Assembly (NCBI GenBank): GCA_030596145.1
Contig: JAUVKS010000106.1
Coordinates: 1 to 6,756, forward strand
Origin: Pseudomonadota bacterium
Lineage (GTDB): Bacteria; Desulfobacterota; Syntrophia; Syntrophales; JADFWA01
Direction of reading: 5' to 3'
DNA length: 6,756 bases
Shown: piece by piece, positions 6,026-6,756 of the stretch
Position numbering within the stretch: the stretch's first letter is position 1
Layout of the letters: every line of letters begins with the position of its first letter
Notes under the pieces: generated by a model
Seen by the model: only the letters and a program-made list of their open reading frames with translations
What the model was told of the DNA's origin: nothing
Databases searched by the model: none
Made by a program: the position numbers and the translations under genes

Positions 6026-6361
6026 TCAACCGCCTTCCCACTGTCTGTATTCTCGTAGAGATATGGAGCTTTTTTCGGAGTAGTGATAAATTTCACATTC
6101 GGTTTTTTCTTCCAGCAAAGAATTGATCTTGTCCTGTATCTCAGACCTCTGCGCGCTGGATTCCCAAGCTTTCCACTCATCGACGGACTGCCATGTGCCT
6201 ATTACCAGATATTCCTCAGGGCTATTCATGTTCCTTAAAGTTTCACCTGATATATAACCAGGTTGTGCTGTGGCAAGAGTCCTTAGCTGTTTGATTAGAG
6301 GTACTAAATCCGCTTCCTTGTCCATCGCTACCCTTCTTTTGATCATAATTTTTACGGCCAT
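6026..6361 (-). CDS. Antibiotic biosynthesis monooxygenase (ABM) fold protein
   Basis: Small protein of 111 residues with the dimeric alpha/beta-barrel (ABM) look: an N-terminal beta strand (VKIMIKRRV), a helix ending in the conserved QPGYISGETL (33-42), a strand and turn (EEYLVIGTWQ, 49-58), and the SVDEWKAWESSAQR helix (59-72) typical of this family. Members include quinol and small-aromatic monooxygenases, heme-degrading enzymes and many proteins of unknown function; the sequence does not show which applies. A tail of about 15 residues follows the domain. I chose the ATG at 6361 over the upstream in-frame ATG at 6379, because the Shine-Dalgarno sequence at 6370-6377 lies between them and the family normally starts with the first strand. 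The gene stands alone between the L34 cluster and the AT-rich right end, in the same orientation as rpmH. A link with the L34 cluster is not implied. Confidence 0.85.
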   Translation of the reverse strand: MAVKIMIKRRVAMDKEADLVPLIKQLRTLATAQPGYISGETLRNMNSPEEYLVIGTWQSVDEWKAWESSAQRSEIQDKINSLLEEKTECEIYHYSEKSSISLREYRQWEGG

Positions 6362-6369
6362 TTTCTTTT

Positions 6370-6377
6370 CTCCTCTC
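6370..6377 (-). promoter_or_regulatory. Ribosome binding site fixing the ABM gene start
   Basis: The minus strand reads GAGAGGAG, with the GGAG core ending 8 bases before the ATG at 6361. This overlaps the alternative ATG at 6379, making that one an unlikely start. Confidence 0.75.
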
Positions 6378-6408
6378 ATTTGGAGTAGCTTTAATTTGCT
6401 TGTAAATA

Positions 6409-6437
6409 ATTTTGCACTTATCTACATTGCCTGTCAA
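6409..6437 (-). promoter_or_regulatory. Possible promoter of the ABM gene
   Basis: A perfect -35 hexamer TTGACA (minus strand 6437-6432) is followed after 17 bases by CAAAAT (6414-6409), which matches 4 of 6 of the -10 consensus. Transcription would start near 6402, about 40 bases before the ATG and upstream of the ribosome binding site. The weak -10 keeps this tentative. Confidence 0.42.
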
Positions 6438-6456
6438 GAACTTCTTTCTGGATTTG

Positions 6457-6503
6457 TCTGAGTTTCGAGTTCAAAGATCAAAACTCGGAACTCAGAGTTT
6501 TTT
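6457..6503 (+). terminator. Terminator-like hairpin with T-run, no gene in front
   Basis: TCTGAGTTTCGAGTT (6457-6471) pairs with 6482-6496 over 15 positions with one G-T wobble and a 10-base loop. G and then six T (6498-6503) follow on the plus strand, as in an intrinsic terminator. The stem is only moderately GC-rich. No plus-strand gene ends here; the only frame covering it is antisense to the ABM gene. On the minus strand no T-run follows. The GAACTC-type units inside the stem also fit a dispersed intergenic repeat, so the terminator label describes the structure rather than a proven role. Confidence 0.45.
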
Positions 6504-6544
6504 GCCGAAGACTGACAGCTAAATACTTTTTTTACTGTGTAGCT

Positions 6545-6560
6545 TTATTCACACTGTGAA
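6545..6560. promoter_or_regulatory. DnaA-box-like sequence overlapping a perfect dyad
   Basis: TTATTCACA (6545-6553) fits the relaxed DnaA-box consensus TTWTNCACA. It overlaps the 13-base dyad TTCACA-C-TGTGAA (6548-6560), which would also suit a dimeric repressor. A second, weaker DnaA-like site, TTATCTACA, lies at 6418-6426. Two sites 120 bases apart are too few to call an origin. Confidence 0.25.
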
Positions 6561-6574
6561 GGGGATTACACATC

Positions 6575-6756
6575 ATGAGCCTTACAAAACCGGTTTTTAT
6601 AATTGATATTCATGACCCTTTAATGCAATATTGTTCTATGAATATAAGCAGTTACACTACCACAGAGCCTTCACGATATATTTTGGCATGGATAATGCTT
6701 ATATTTAGCACTTCTGATGTTCTGATGTTTTTATGTGAATCAGGCAAAACAAATAA
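6575..6756 (+). CDS. Doubtful hypothetical open frame running off the right end
   Basis: From ATG at 6575 the frame stays open for 60 codons to the window edge, beginning MSLTKPVFIIDIHDPLMQYC. GGGGA at 6561-6565 lies about 10 bases upstream and could serve as a weak ribosome binding site. I do not recognise the protein. It has one hydrophobic stretch (about residues 36-53) and no motif. The region is AT-rich, where chance open frames of this size are less common but not rare. Sequence beyond the window would decide whether it is a gene; I regard it as more likely non-coding than coding. Confidence 0.2.
   Translation, partial: MSLTKPVFIIDIHDPLMQYCSMNISSYTTTEPSRYILAWIMLIFSTSDVLMFLCESGKTN

Noticed and set aside
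5905..6180. Minus-strand open frame overlapping the ABM gene in another frame
   Set aside because: It overlaps the end of the ABM gene and the rpmH promoter and has an Arg/Thr-rich, motif-free translation.
6641..6705. Inverted repeat AATATAAGCA ... TGCTTATATT (6641-6650, 6696-6705)
   Set aside because: Perfect over 10 bases, but with a 45-base loop in AT-rich DNA and no transposase or target duplication nearby, so I cannot call it a mobile element end.
6712..6727. Tandem duplication TTCTGATG x2
   Set aside because: Only two 8-base units in AT-rich sequence; easily due to chance and not a CRISPR or regulatory array.

Overview
This window is a mostly ordinary bacterial chromosome segment. It is built around the conserved ribosomal protein L34 / RNase P protein / membrane insertase cluster, read on the minus strand: rpmH, rnpA, yidD, yidC, jag (khpB), mnmE. 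Six genes in this order, a YidC with a large periplasmic P1 domain, and Shine-Dalgarno-type ribosome binding sites point to a Gram-negative bacterium. The moderate GC content, the TraB-family and deacetylase-like neighbours and the style of the intergenic repeats suggest a Desulfobacterota-like (former deltaproteobacterial) lineage. That placement is an inference, not a proof.

Layout from left to right. The window opens with the last 63 codons of a plus-strand TraB/PrgY-family membrane protein (2-193). A 200-base gene-free stretch with several short dyads follows. Next is a plus-strand histone-deacetylase-superfamily hydrolase (476-1225), whose real start is probably a TTG behind a strong ribosome binding site. 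It ends only 4 bases from the convergent stop codon of mnmE (1230-2609, minus). Between mnmE and jag lies an unusual set of iterated TAAAGT / ACTTTA units with a large dyad (2621-2734), which also covers the jag stop codon. The genes jag (2726-3469), yidC (3486-5087), yidD (5116-5352), rnpA (5342-5692) and rpmH (5728-5865) are tightly spaced and probably share a promoter just upstream of rpmH (5899-5927). Beyond that are a small monooxygenase-fold (ABM) protein on the minus strand (6026-6361) with its own likely promoter. The window closes with an AT-rich stretch holding a strong terminator-like hairpin, a DnaA-box-like dyad and a doubtful open frame that runs off the end.

How the genes work together. 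RnpA is the protein subunit of RNase P, needed for tRNA 5' maturation, and L34 is a ribosomal protein. YidC inserts membrane proteins and YidD assists it. Jag/KhpB is an RNA-binding protein commonly encoded beside yidC, and MnmE modifies the wobble uridine of certain tRNAs. The cluster thus links translation, tRNA processing and membrane protein insertion. In many bacteria dnaA and oriC lie next to rpmH. Here dnaA is absent from the roughly 890 bases upstream, and an ABM-domain gene sits there instead.

No clearly new multi-gene system is visible. The points most worth a second look are the iterated dyad between jag and mnmE, the terminator-like hairpin with no gene in front of it, the start-site correction of the deacetylase-like gene, and the 4-base convergent junction.
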